Shown here piece by piece: positions 49,643 to 62,616 of a stretch of DNA of 64,000 bases. The notes beneath the pieces are model-generated. The model was given only the letters and a program-made list of their open reading frames with translations. It had not been told where the DNA came from and did not search any database. Each line of letters opens with the position of its first letter. Position 1 is the first letter of the stretch. Source of the DNA: Glandiceps talaboti. Its lineage: Eukaryota; Hemichordata; Enteropneusta; Spengelidae. A program made the position numbers and the translations under genes. Location of the stretch: NCBI RefSeq assembly GCF_964340395.1, contig NC_135561.1, forward strand, positions 372,501 to 436,500. The letters run 5' to 3'.

Positions 49643-49918
49643 AAATATTCCACAAACATTAACCGCTGCAAAACTACCATGACCATATAATGTTACAACA
49701 ACCGTTCCTGTACAAAATAGCAAGACGCCGGACAGAATCTGGAAAGAATTGGCAACTTTAGCTCCGTTGTATTTGTAATGTGTCTCGAAGTAAACATCTG
49801 GTAGTTTATTACATCCTTGCAGAACGAAGTATTCATGATTGTTGGTTGTTTCGCCTTCACTTCTGACCTCTTCTGAAATGGTTGTGATGTTGCTTAGATT
49901 ATCACTGTCTGACGTCAT
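49643..49918 (-). CDS. MS4A-like start exon, cassette 2
   Basis: Identical in protein to cassette 1, offset 1996 bp, intact start and donor. Confidence 0.78.
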
Positions 49919-50091
49919 CGTTGGATAACTTTAAAAACAAAATGTGTCAAAAGTTTGGATTTAGATTTTAATGTAGTGCTCGTTATCTATTCAATAAGTA
50001 CCAAAGCTCAAGCTAGGCCACACTTTCAGTTATACTGCGATTACCAAGTACTCTGTCACAGCTTGTCTCGTGAGTGATGACGTTTCGTGTG

Positions 50092-50105
50092 TTTTATATG
50101 CAAAT
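50092..50105 (-). promoter_or_regulatory. TATA/octamer promoter, cassette 2
   Basis: Exact copy at offset 1996. Confidence 0.5.
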
Positions 50106-50815
50106 TCAGCGTGAGAGGCATTGATTTTATGGTTTGTACCGTAAATTACCAATTCAGTACGTTTTCCTACTCTTATATGCTTAGAACTACGCACACAGGT
50201 CTACCTATGATTCAATACATCTCATGGTGTACACTATTGATCGAACAATTTAAAATCATTATGGCGAGCAATACAATTTCAAAAATAGCACCAATTGCGT
50301 TGTAGCACAACTGTACAGTTTTTTAAATTGTTTATCCACCTGCTGATCAATACTAGGTATAGATGTTCATTTGCTGAACGATTATCCAGTTGCCTATCCA
50401 GCCCAGTTGTTATCTTTGCAACATACGCGATCATTTGGCCGTTGCTATGGGCGTGATCATGTTGCTAGACATATTGCACACATTTCAGTTACTCTCAGCC
50501 TATCAATTTAGTGAAACAACAGTTGCAGTTACTCTCAGGCTATCAATTTAATGAAACAACGGTTGCAGTTACTCTCAGGCTATCAATTTAATGAAACAAC
50601 GGTTGCAGTTACTCTCAGGCAATTGCTGAGTTGCGTTTTCAAAGGGGAAAATCGATTCAATTACATGCTGTTTGATAAAATGCACTGCCACAAAACTATG
50701 ATCTCGGTTGTAGGTAATACGTTGAAATAATTGGTAGAAATTAAACTATATGACTTGACCATTGCAAATATATGTAAATGGGGACAATTGCACTGGACTA
50801 AGACAGTGTACTTAC

Positions 50816-50872
50816 CAAAGTCCGTGTCCTTTTGTACGATGATCGAATACCAACACTTCCACTGATAACGAA
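50816..50872 (-). CDS. MS4A-like exon 2, cassette 3
   Basis: Third copy of the TM2 exon, splice sites intact. Confidence 0.78.
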
Positions 50873-51642
50873 CTAGAAATTATACACAAAGAAAACGAAC
50901 GTACAGCAATCAAGTTTAGAGCAACTGGGGGAGAGTATTTTGGATTGAACATAGGTTTTCCAAAATTGACCCCTCCCCCAGTTCCGATTACCAAAGCCAA
51001 AGTGACCACTCCCCAGTACAGTAAAGACCAAATTCTCCAAAATGACCCTCAGCCCGTCTGTATAAAGTATACACATTATTACATGGGTCTTACTATATAA
51101 TGCTGATACTATGACACCATTTAAATGTCATTGAATGTTCTTATGCAAGAGCATGGGTTACTTTTGTACAATATTTTGTTTTTTTACACGAGTAAAAAAC
51201 ATGTACATGTATCATTCCTCAGGGTATCTACACACAACATAAATTGGCGGGAAACTCTTTACATAGTTAATACAACTGCTTCTATCAAATTGACATTTTA
51301 AGTGGAATGTATTAACACGAAAGGACATTCAATTTATAACATGAATGGCAAATAGGAATCCAAAATGGATTTTTGAATTATTAAAACAATTTTATTATGT
51401 TTTAATTTACAAATCATTTCCTATACATACCTTAACAAACTTGTACACATTTTACATAGCTTAGATTGATTGATTAAGAACCTAAGCTAAATGTCAATGT
51501 CTTATCCATATAGCCAGTCATCGTCCCAGCTAGCCGTTGTCTAATTTCAAAATAGGGTTCTAAAAATTGTTCACAAAACATGCAGCCATTTTTTCTGTAA
51601 TCATATCGATTTTCTTAGTTTCATTCTTACGCAAATACTTAC

Positions 51643-51918
51643 AAATATTCCACAAACATTAACCGCTGCAAAACTACCATGACCATATAATGTTACAACA
51701 ACCGTTCCTGTACAAAATAGCAAGACGCCGGACAGAATCTGGAAAGAATTGGCAACTTTAGCTCCGTTGTATTTGTAATGTGTCTCGAAGTAAACATCTG
51801 GTAGTTTATTACATCCTTGCAGAACGAAGTATTCATGATTGTTGGTTGTTTCGCCTTCACTTCTGACCTCTTCTGAAATGGTTGTGATGTTGCTTAGATT
51901 ATCACTGTCTGACGTCAT
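51643..51918 (-). CDS. MS4A-like start exon, cassette 3
   Basis: Identical protein. This unit carries a 4-bp insertion (near 51075) in the intron between its two exons. Confidence 0.78.
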
Positions 51919-52091
51919 CGTTGGATAACTTTAAAAACAAAATGTGTCAAAAGTTTGGATTTAGATTTTAATGTAGTGCTCGTTATCTATTCAATAAGTA
52001 CCAAAGCTCAAGCTAGGCCACACTTTCAGTTATACTGCGATTACCAAGTACTCTGTCACAGCTTGTCTCGTGAGTGATGACGTTTCGTGTG

Positions 52092-52105
52092 TTTTATATG
52101 CAAAT
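52092..52105 (-). promoter_or_regulatory. TATA/octamer promoter, cassette 3
   Basis: Exact copy at offset 3996. Confidence 0.5.
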
Positions 52106-52815
52106 TCAGCGTGAGAGGCATTGATTTTATGGTTTGTACCGTAAATTACCAATTCAGTACGTTTTCCTACTCTTATATGCTTAGAACTACGCACACAGGT
52201 CTACCTATGATTCAATACATCTCATGGTGTACACTATTGATCGAACAATTTAAAATCATTATGGCGAGCAATACAATTTCAAAAATAGCACCAATTGCGT
52301 TGTAGCACAACTGTACAGTTTTTTAAATTGTTTATCCACCTGCTGATCAATACTAGGTATAGATGTTCATTTGCTGAACGATTATCCAGTTGCCTATCCA
52401 GCCCAGTTGTTATCTTTGCAACATACGCGATCATTTGGCCGTTGCTATGGGCGTGATCATGTTGCTAGACATATTGCACACATTTCAGTTACTCTCAGCC
52501 TATCAATTTAGTGAAACAACAGTTGCAGTTACTCTCAGGCTATCAATTTAATGAAACAACGGTTGCAGTTACTCTCAGGCTATCAATTTAATGAAACAAC
52601 GGTTGCAGTTACTCTCAGGCAATTGCTGAGTTGCGTTTTCAAAGGGGAAAATCGATTCAATTACATGCTGTTTGATAAAATGCACTGCCACAAAACTATG
52701 ATCTCGGTTGTAGGTAATACGTTGAAATAATTGGTAGAAATTAAACTATATGACTTGACCATTGCAAATATATGTAAATGGGGACAATTGCACTGGACTA
52801 AGACAGTGTACTTAC

Positions 52816-52872
52816 CAAAGTCCGTGTCCTTTTGTACGATGATCGAATACCAACACTTCCACTGATAACGAA
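52816..52872 (-). CDS. MS4A-like exon 2, cassette 4
   Basis: Fourth copy of the TM2 exon, splice sites intact. Confidence 0.78.
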
Positions 52873-53638
52873 CTAGAAATTATACACAAAGAAAACGAAC
52901 GTACAGCAATCAAGTTTAGAGCAACTGGGGGAGAGTATTTTGGATTGAACATAGGTTTTCCAAAATTGACCCCTCCCCCAGTTCCGATTACCAAAGCCAA
53001 AGTGACCACTCCCCAGTACAGTAAAGACCAAATTCTCCAAAATGACCCTCAGCCCGTCTGTATAAAGTATACACATACATGGGTCTTACTATATAATGCT
53101 GATACTATGACACCATTTAAATGTCATTGAATGTTCTTATGCAAGAGCATGGGTTACTTTTGTACAATATTTTGTTTTTTTACACGAGTAAAAAACATGT
53201 ACATGTATCATTCCTCAGGGTATCTACACACAACATAAATTGGCGGGAAACTCTTTACATAGTTAATACAACTGCTTCTATCAAATTGACATTTTAAGTG
53301 GAATGTATTAACACGAAAGGACATTCAATTTATAACATGAATGGCAAATAGGAATCCAAAATGGATTTTTGAATTATTAAAACAATTTTATTATGTTTTA
53401 ATTTACAAATCATTTCCTATACATACCTTAACAAACTTGTACACATTTTACATAGCTTAGATTGATTGATTAAGAACCTAAGCTAAATGTCAATGTCTTA
53501 TCCATATAGCCAGTCATCGTCCCAGCTAGCCGTTGTCTAATTTCAAAATAGGGTTCTAAAAATTGTTCACAAAACATGCAGCCATTTTTTCTGTAATCAT
53601 ATCGATTTTCTTAGTTTCATTCTTACGCAAATACTTAC

Positions 53639-53914
53639 AAATATTCCACAAACATTAACCGCTGCAAAACTACCATGACCATATAATGTTACAACAACCG
53701 TTCCTGTACAAAATAGCAAGACGCCGGACAGAATCTGGAAAGAATTGGCAACTTTAGCTCCGTTGTATTTGTAATGTGTCTCGAAGTAAACATCTGGTAG
53801 TTTATTACATCCTTGCAGAACGAAGTATTCATGATTGTTGGTTGTTTCGCCTTCACTTCTGACCTCTTCTGAAATGGTTGTGATGTTGCTTAGATTATCA
53901 CTGTCTGACGTCAT
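53639..53914 (-). CDS. MS4A-like start exon, cassette 4 (outermost)
   Basis: Identical protein. Most upstream copy; its promoter region has one base change (near 54082). Confidence 0.78.
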
Positions 53915-54087
53915 CGTTGGATAACTTTAAAAACAAAATGTGTCAAAAGTTTGGATTTAGATTTTAATGTAGTGCTCGTTATCTATTCAATAAGTACCAA
54001 AGCTCAAGCTAGGCCACACTTTCAGTTATACTGCGATTACCAAGTACTCTGTCACAGCTTGTCTCGTGAGTGATGACGTTTCATGTG

Positions 54088-54101
54088 TTTTATATGCAAA
54101 T
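54088..54101 (-). promoter_or_regulatory. TATA/octamer promoter, cassette 4
   Basis: The motif itself is unchanged; a G to A change lies about 6 bp downstream. Confidence 0.5.
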
Positions 54102-54482
54102 TCAGCGTGAGAGGCATTGATTTTATGGTTTGTACCGTAAATTACCAATTCAGTACGTTTTCCTACTCTTATATGCTTAGAACTACGCACACAGGTCTAC
54201 CTATGATTCAATACATCTCATGGTGTACACTATTGATCGAACAATTTAAAATCATTATGGCGAGCAATACAATTTCAAAAATAGCACCAATTGCGTTGTA
54301 GCACAACTGTACAGTTTTTTAAATTGTTTATCCACCTGCTGATCAATACTAGGTATAGATGTTCATTTGCTGAACGATTATCCAGTTGCCTATCCAGCCC
54401 AGTTGTTATCTTTGCAACATACGCGATCATTTGGCCGTTGCTATGGGCGTGATCATGTTGCTAGACATATTGCACACATTTC

Positions 54483-55739
54483 TTCAATGTTTCTTCATTT
54501 GTCTATGAATATCTGATGCTATGGGCGTGATCTGTCGCTAAGTATGTTTGCATACATTTTTTAATGTTTATTCATTTGTTTATTAATCCCTGTTATCTTT
54601 GCAATATATGCGATAATTTGGCTGTTGCTATGGGCGTGGTCTTGTTGCTAGACACATTTGCGTACACACTTGTAATGCTTATTCAGTTGTAAATTAATCC
54701 CTGTTGTTATCTTTGCAATATATGAGATCATTTGGCTGTTGCTATGGGTGGGGTTTTGTTGCTATGCACATTTACATATATTGGTGGAATGGTTATTTAG
54801 TTGTCTTAATACATCTTGTTATCTTTGCAATGTATGCGATCATTTCCTCCAGGTACTCCGGTTTCCTGCATTAAACACTGACCCCATGAGGGATAGCCCT
54901 CACTGGACTTCTTGGGAGACAAGTGTTTATATACTTAAAGAACTATCCAGTATAAATAAAGATTATTATTATTATTTGGATGTTGCTATGGGCGTTGTCT
55001 TGTTGCTAGACACATTTGCATACACCTTTTTGAATGTTCGTTCATTTGTCTAAGAACCCCTGTTATCTTTGTGAAATACACAATTTGTTTGGCTGTTGCT
55101 ATGGGAGTGGTCATGGTTGCTAGGGATATTTGTATGCATTTTTGAATGTTGACTCAATTACCTACCAGATGATGTTATTTTAGCAAAATATACTGGCATT
55201 TGTTTGTTGCTAAGGGTGTGGTCATCTTTGCTAGGGCCAATTGTGTCAAACTTTTTTGAACAAAATCTGCAGAATAACACTCCCAGAAACATCTTACTGA
55301 GTTTCAGTCTCATTCACCAAGTACTTTTTGAGATACAAGTTTTTGACCAAAATTCACATGTTTACACCTAATTTGCATATCACTGATGAGATCATAATAT
55401 GCTTACTATTTCTTCATCTATACACCTCCAGATGCATCCCCATTAAATTTCAGTCCAATCTGGTCAGTAGTTTTGGAATTAAAGATTTTTGACCAAAAAG
55501 ACTCATTTTTAGCCCTAATTTGCATATCACTGATGGGATCATCATGTGGTGAACAGTTCTTAATCTAAACACCCAATGTTCCCAATAAATTTCAGACCGA
55601 TCTGCCCAGTAGTTTTTGAGTTTAATTTTTTTTTACCAAAAATCACATTTCATTTGAACAATTTCCCAACTAGACACCCAAGGTAATACACCCACCAAAT
55701 ATCATGGCAATCGGTCCAGCGTTTTTTGACTTTAAGTTG

Positions 55740-55740
<1 letters not shown>
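54483..55740. repeat. Degenerate dispersed/tandem repeats (gttgctatgggcgtggtc family)
   Basis: ttggctgttgctatgggcgt followed by gttgctag.cat.tttgcatac recurs about every 100-130 bp. Then come copies of ctaatttgcatatcactgat and a caaatttcagaccgatctgc phrase. The same phrases occur at 58830-59350 and 60400-60760 and in each 2-kb MS4A unit (near 48450). Confidence 0.65.
54846..54976 (+). mobile_element. SINE/LINE 3'-end fragment
   Basis: ctccaggtactccggtttcc, then cactgaccccatgaggg, then aactatccagtataaataaa and a gattattattatt tail, a form common to L2/CR1-type 3' ends. Confidence 0.45.

Positions 55741-55742
<2 letters not shown>

Positions 55743-55820
<78 letters not shown>
55743..55820. repeat. 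(AC)n microsatellite
   Basis: About 38 AC units. Confidence 0.96.
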
Positions 55821-55823
<3 letters not shown>

Positions 55824-56035
55824 TACTTTGCCATGCCTAAAGCACTACTGAACCTTGTCCGATTATTTTTTTTCCTATTCAAATCAGATCGAAAAATTCC
55901 CCACATATCTTTAGGAAATCTCTGAAACAATATTTAGTAGAGCAGTACAGGTGATTAAATTGTAAACTTACAGATGTATAGACTTTTCGTTTATTGTATT
56001 AGACTTTTTCATGTAGTAAACATGATTTTTTGTGT

Positions 56036-56066
56036 ACATGTATATGTGTATGTGTATGTGTATGTG

Positions 56067-56107
<41 letters not shown>

Positions 56108-56110
56108 GAT
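56036..56110. repeat. (ATGTGT)n/(ATGTAT)n microsatellite
   Basis: About 11 hexamers, changing from gtgtat to gtatat phase. Confidence 0.93.
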
Positions 56111-56349
56111 ATATATATTTTTTTCTTCTCCCAGTTATGTTTTCAGTCATCTTAATGACTGAACCCTCTTAATGTTTTCATTCGCAATATACAATGTCGG
56201 GGATCAGGCTAGACTAGCTGTAAGCTATTTCTTGACTCCCCATTTACCCTTCTCTCTTTTGATTTTTTTGTTACCGATATTTTGTAATCAATTTTATACG
56301 CTTGGGTAAATAAACCACTTATAAATGCAAACAATATGTTCTAAGTATT

Positions 56350-56990
56350 AATTCATGACAGCTGAGAGTTCACGGTGACCTCACATCCCCTTTGTACTCG
56401 GGATCACTTGAACTTCAGCATGTTCAGAGAAATAGCTCAGACTAAACACAGTCTTCATGGTTAACTTGAAACCATTTTAGAAGTAGCCACGGAGTAGATC
56501 GAAGCTCCTAGTCTAGGCCTAGCTGTTGTAGACTATCGCCTTCGGCGCGTTTCCTTATAAAGTTCTATGCCTAGCCGTTGCCTTTATCTCGCTCCCTTCT
56601 AAAGTGAATGCATACTTTATTCCAACTTTAAATCCTTATAAACATAAATGATCGGGTGATAAAATCATTAGCACCAGAAATAAATAAAACGGAAGTGTTG
56701 CCGTCGCCTTAATTCAATGCAAATGATACAGTATTGACAAATATGAAAAATAACCAAACAATTTGACCACGTCATTGTCCTTCCAGCTGTCTGTAATTAG
56801 TCATTATTTGACATTATTGATCTTATAATAACTCTTACGGTTGTCATCTCAGAAGAATACTATTCGCGAAATGCAAACATTTGTTCTGTATTAATTCATG
56901 ACAGCTGAGAGTTCACTGTCACCTCATGTCATATCAATTAAAACTTTGCGAATATCAGACAATTGTATTCTGTCATCGGTAACAATAGAA
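56350..56990 (-). repeat. Dispersed repeat, copy B (inverted relative to 26.4 kb)
   Basis: Inverted match to 26345-26890, with an extra nested piece at its left end (a second ttcatgacagctgagagttc at 56352, again at 56895). Confidence 0.6.
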
Positions 56991-57031
56991 AACTCCTTGT
57001 AGCGACGATATGTGACAATCATTGGTTACAG

Positions 57032-57066
57032 CATAGACCCTCCACCAAGGAGGTGGAGGGTCTATG
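57032..57066. mobile_element. 35-bp perfect hairpin flanked by an 8-bp direct repeat
   Basis: catagaccctccacc and ggtggagggtctatg pair perfectly round a 5-nt loop. ggttacag lies on both sides (sharing one g), as if a tiny hairpin element had inserted. Confidence 0.55.
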
Positions 57067-57559
57067 GTTACAGTGGCTAAACCTATGTACGAGGTCAGAG
57101 CTCATACTATTACTAAGTCTAATTTTAAGTTTGCCACAGTGTGACCTATCCTCTTGTTGACATTATCAAAGCTGAAGTTATTTCTTATTGTCATGCTTCG
57201 CAACTTTGCAATGAGGATACTTCCATGATTAAAATAAATACAAATCTTTAATTGAGGTGATTACAAACCGACCTACGATTATGTTCTATTCTAGCCTAAC
57301 CTACATCGCTGGACATAATTCCGCTGCACTCATTCTGTAACAATTATATATTCAAATTACATATTTTATTCTAAGCTGAATAGAATGAGCACAATATAAC
57401 CACAGATGTAATGATGTAGAATTTAGAAAGGTTAGTTGATCAGTTGTAAAATATATACGTCGACGAAATTCATAATCCAGAACTATTCAAACCATCGATT
57501 TAAAATTCAACGGTCGTTGATTTGCTTTCTTTGGCGTAGTCAAACAACATTGGAGAATG

Positions 57560-57720
57560 TGTCACAAAATTGTCCGTCACCGTCTCCCGGGTCGCCGTCT
57601 ACAGTATTGTTGTTCTTCGCCCTTCATTTCCACCCTTTACCAATTACAAAGTTACGTAGACTATTGTTAAAATTATTTGAATTGAACATTGTTGTAGAAT
57701 ACAAGACCAGATGTAAACTG
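57560..57720. repeat. Duplicated segment, copy 1
   Basis: Matches 60100-60235 (accgtctcccgggtcgccgt, then cgtagactattgttaaaatt) with a few changes. No supported coding. Confidence 0.75.
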
Positions 57721-58473
57721 AGCGCCTCCCGTAAGGGAACCACCAATTATTAAAATTAAACTAAAAAAAACTGGTATAAACAAATTTGTGTTGCTGAGGA
57801 GAACTATGAACTTGGTATACACCATGATAATTTTTATTTCTGAACGATGTGTACGTGTGAACCATGGTTAACCTCAAATGAATCTTCGAAGAGCATGAAG
57901 TGAACTGTAAGTTCACGTAATGTGTTCGATCTGGTAACGAAGCTGAAAAAAAAGGTTTCAGTTTGAGTGAGATGAAATGGTGACATGGGTCCAGCGATGC
58001 GATGTGGTGTATATATTTATCGCTTCGGCCGTGAAGGAAGATGCTTCACCGGAATGGCCGTGCTATTGATTGAGACCTTTTGTAATCAAGTCTATTAATA
58101 AGTAACCAATGACGTGTATAAGTAATGATAAGATTTCGTAGTTTCTAAACTCTCCAAGACGGCACATGAAAGTGGTGAAACGTTTTGCATGCGATGTGTT
58201 ATATTCAAATTTGACAAGTAAGGCGTAATTTAGCTGAAAACCCACTCAACTTTGCAATTCAGATGCCTACAATATAATACAGTCGACATGTTCGAATCAT
58301 GGACGCCATGCTTGCCATATTGCACTTCATGCATACGCATTTGTCTTCATTGCATTCTCTCACGGAATTGAACTTCGTAAAGGTATAACTCAATTGAAAT
58401 GTAGACACTAGAGCCAAAGGGAAGATCTAACAAATATATAGTATTTGTATACTCACCAAACGTTTCGGATTTG

Positions 58474-58618
58474 GTCTGCTCGATCCGCTAATTTGAGCAG
58501 ACTAGAACCACAGGCACTCAAATCAATGTGTAGAAAAAAAATATGTATTGTATGTAGATAAGTCTTATTTACATACATATTTTTTTTAAAATCATACACA
58601 TTGATTCGAGTGCCTGTG
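58474..58618. repeat. Two adjacent hairpins
   Basis: gtctgctc/gagcagac (about 58474-58503). Then cacaggcactcaaatcaatg.. (58509-58530) pairs with 58597-58618 with one mismatch; the AT-rich interior also pairs. Confidence 0.65.
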
Positions 58619-58819
58619 ACTACAACGAGTATAAAGTTGGCGTCAGATTCAGATTCAGATTCAGACAGACAGACAGACAGACATTTGTATTTTAATACCT
58701 CCCGTACCCTTACAGGAGGTAAAAACAATATGACCTACGTACGTACCTTGATCGGGCATACAGCTCGTAGTAGTTGTTACAATAACAATCTGTTAAATTT
58801 TAACGACCCCTGTAAACAA

Positions 58820-59350
58820 TAGCGCCAAATAGCTGTAGCACAACTGTATTTAGCTGTTGCTATGGGCATGGTCTTGTCGCTAAGCATATGTGTGTATATT
58901 TTTGGAATCTGAAGTAACTTGCCTGCTATTCACACGTTTCATCTTTGCAATGCAAACCGTCATTTAGCTGTTGCTATAGGCATGCATGGTCCTGTTGCTA
59001 GGCATATTTGCATACATATTTTGAATCTGTGTCCACTTACCTACCCATCCCTGTTTTTTTTTGTAATATGCGTCATCATTTTACTGTTGCTAAGAGCATG
59101 GTCGTGGTTGTTTTCAACAATAACAGCAGAATAACACCGCTCAAGGACATTCCCATCAAATTTCAGACTGATCTGCCCAGCACTTTGAGTTTAAGTTTTT
59201 TCAAACCAAAAATCACATGTTTTGACCCAAACCACACATCGGTGGTAAGATCATTTTGATTTGAACAATTTCCCAACTAGACACCAAATGTGATATGCCC
59301 ATCAAATATCATGGCAATCATGCCAGCGGTTTTTGACTTTTAAGTTGTTT
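58820..59350. repeat. Degenerate gttgctatgggcatggtc repeat block
   Basis: Three imperfect copies of the phrase seen at 54.5-55.7 kb, then the caaatttcagactgatctgc phrase, ending at a short (AC)n (59358-59388). Confidence 0.6.
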
Positions 59351-59358
59351 ACACACAT

Positions 59359-59392
<34 letters not shown>

Positions 59393-59399
59393 ACACACA

Positions 59400-60095
59400 C
59401 CAAGCCTATAGCACTACTGAACCTTATAAGTTCAGTTGTGTTAACAAAATCATACATAAAGGAATTCTAATTTGGTGGTGATCTCACCCCATATCTGTGT
59501 GCCTCAATTCACAAGCAAGTACAAGAAATTGAACGTGTATCATGTTATTTCTTGTTCTAAAATATTTTGTAGGTACAATAGATCTCGAGGGTTTTTCAGT
59601 GTACAGACTTTATTGTGCCGTTCAGTGTGGAAACTGAGGGAGCAGTGGGTATGTGATCAATATTTTTCTTTTTTATAATGGTGAAATAAACAAATTTTCT
59701 GTGTTTACTTTCTTTCCTTGGCTAAATGAATATGTAAAGATAACTTGAGGTCTTCAGTTCCGACTGAATGTGCACTCTCTTTATTGACTGAATAAAGACA
59801 TCTTCCGCATACTACCGGCCAAATTCTTCTACCCTACCAAATCCCCTATCTAAATGCAAACATCGCTATTCTTATAATTACCATGGTATCAGTTACACGA
59901 TACTCTACCTTGTGATTATCACACTATACAAACATTCAATTATATACTGATTAACTATATTAAAATGGACACCTTACACTTAGTCAATACATGATTGGTT
60001 ATTTATTGGCTGTGATTATCTCACAAAAGTTAAGGAGCAGGTTTACAGTGCCAGTGTAACTGATATCTTGGTAATACAGGTTAGAGATATTTTCC
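59400..60095. other. AT-rich DNA, nothing recognised
   Basis: No supported feature. Confidence 0.4.
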
Positions 60096-60099
60096 ATAT

Positions 60100-60760
60100 A
60101 TCCATCACCGTCTCCCGGGTCGCCGTCTACAGTATTTTTGTTCTTTGCCCTTCATTTTCACCCTTGCCCTTTACCAATTACAAAGTTTCGTAGACTATTG
60201 TTAAAATTATTTGAATTGAACATTGTTGTAGAATACGACAAGAAAACAATAAGATCTACGTACCTTGATCGGGCATACAGCTCGTAGTAGTTGTTACAAT
60301 AACAATATGACTACGTACCTTGATCGGGCATACAGCTCGTAGTTGTTACAATAACAATCTGTTAAATTTTAACGACCCCTGTAAAAAAATAGCGCCAATA
60401 GCATTGTAGCACAACTGCATTTAGCTGTTGCTATGGGCATGGTCTTGTCGCTAGGCATATTTGTGTACATTTTTGGAATCTTCATTAACTTGCCTGCCCT
60501 TCCCACTTTTCATCTTTGCAATGCAAACCATTATTTAGCTGTTGCTATAGGCGTGGTCCTGTTGCTAGGCATATTTACATACATATTTTGAATCTGTGTC
60601 CACTTACCTGCCCATCCCTGTTGTTTTTTTTGTAATATGCGTCATGATTTCACTGTTGCTAAGGGCATATCATGGTTGTTTTCAACAATAACAGCAGAAT
60701 AACACCGCTCAAGAACATTCCCATCAAATTTCAGACCGATCTGCCCAGCAGTTTATATTT
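60100..60760. repeat. Duplicated segment, copy 2, plus repeat block
   Basis: 60100-60235 matches 57.56 kb. 60258-60410 carries two copies of accttgatcgggcatacagc that also occur once at 58745. 60415-60760 repeats the gttgctatgggcatggtc block. The order of pieces matches 57.5-59.3 kb, suggesting an older segmental duplication with losses. Confidence 0.65.
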
Positions 60761-60764
60761 TTTG

Positions 60765-61455
60765 GAAAATTTCCGCGAAAAGCTGTCGTGTTTATTTCCA
60801 ACTGGCCATCTTAAACTGTCCACATAACAAACTGAGGATAAATGTTCAATTATTTTTTACCTTTATGATGTGCATGTATGTACGTAATTACGGCCTTTAT
60901 GCCATTAAACATACTATAAAGTAAATAGCATAAACACACATATAGGTGTTTCATTGTTAATGTTTACCATGCACATCAAACTATAATGCTATTAAAACTG
61001 GTTTATGCTAGATTAAGGTACATCATGTTGCTTACAGCCCTCACCGGCCTGCTCTATTGAAAGGGTTGATCGAGGTGTGAAGGCACCCCCGACACGGCGT
61101 ACTTACATACTAGGTCAAGACGGAGATGTTTTTTAATGCATGCATCCATACCTAATATGAAAACAAACAGGATAGTACTCTCCATCACAGAACATTTATA
61201 AGTGCAGACTCAGTTACTTTTTGTAACTAATACATCCAACGGTGGTATGTGTCAAACTAATGATAAAAAACATCTTATAGAAGTGTGAAGATTGTGATTA
61301 CTAGTATAAGAATGAATGACTACATAACAACTGTAAGGGTTTAATTCATGCAAGTAAATTACCATGGCATTAAATGTGTGCATATTATCAAGGTGTAATC
61401 ATGGCATTTTAAGTCACAGTATCCATATTATCGGGGTTTAAATATTAAAAGATAT
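60765..61455. other. AT-rich DNA, nothing recognised
   Basis: No supported feature. Confidence 0.4.
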
Positions 61456-61462
61456 ATTTATA

Positions 61463-62390
61463 TCATGTCTATATTATCAGGGTTCATTTCATAGTATGCA
61501 TATATGTCCATATTATCAGGGTTCATTTCATGGTGTGCATATATGTCCATATTACCAGGGTACGTACAATTCCTGGTGTGCATATATGTCCATATTATCA
61601 GGGTACAATTCATGGTGTGCATATACGTCCATATTATCAGGGTACAATTCATGGTGTGCATATATGTCCATATTATCAGGGTACAATTCCTGGTGTGCAT
61701 ATATGTCCATATTATCAGGGTACAATTCATGGTGTGCATATATGTCCATATTATCAGGGTACAATTCATGGTGTGCATATATGTCCATATTATCAGGGTA
61801 CAATTCATGGTGTGCATATATGTCCATACTATCAGGGTACAATTCATGGTGTGTATATATGTCCATATTATCAGGGTTCAATTCATGATGTGCATATATG
61901 TCCATACTATCAGGGTACAATTCATGGTGTGTATATATGTCCATATTATCAGGGTACAATTCATGGTGTGCATATATGTCCATATTATCAGGGTACAATT
62001 CATGGTGTGTATATATGTCCATACTATCAGGGTACAATTCATGCTGTGTATATACAGTATGTCCATATTATCAGGGTTCAATTCATGGTGTGTATATATG
62101 TTCATATTATCAGGGTTCAATTCATGATGTGCATATATGTCCATATTATCAGGGTACAATTCATGGTGTGCATATATGTCCATATTATCAGGGTTCAATT
62201 CATGGTGTGCATATATGTCCATATTATCAGGGTTCAATTCATGGTGTGCATATATGTCCATATTATCAGGGTTCAAATCATGGTGTGTTTTTATGTCCAT
62301 ATTAGCAGGGTTCAATTCATGGTGTGCATATATGTCCATACTATCAGGGTACAATTCATGGTGTGTATATATGTCCACATCAGATTAATT
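61463..62390. repeat. 39-bp minisatellite, about 23 copies
   Basis: Unit gtccatattatcagggtaca plus attcatggtgtgcatatat. Starts about 60 bp beyond the stop of the DYCR gene on its 3' side. Five frames stay largely open because 39 is a multiple of three. Confidence 0.95.
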
Positions 62391-62450
62391 GTTAATGTCA
62401 TGTATTATGTTCATATTATCAGGGAGTGTTAATGGCATGTATTCATACTA

Positions 62451-62616
62451 TCAGGGGTTGTTTTCTACAATGATTTTATGGCCTAGCCATGGATTAACCA
62501 GTGTATTGTGACATGGTATTGGAGTATGTGAAGGTTGTATTGTTTCTTGCAGAAATCCATCCTTCCCTGCCTTGATGCAAGATACATAGGTATTGGTTGG
62601 TTGGTCCCCAATACAC
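62451..62616 (-). CDS. DYCR gene, last exon
   Basis: Starts (R)CIGDQPTNTYVSC and ends IIVENNP-stop; 54 codons after the split Arg. Confidence 0.7.

Noticed and set aside
61496-62432. Several 130-300-codon frames on both strands
   Set aside because: All lie in the 39-bp minisatellite.
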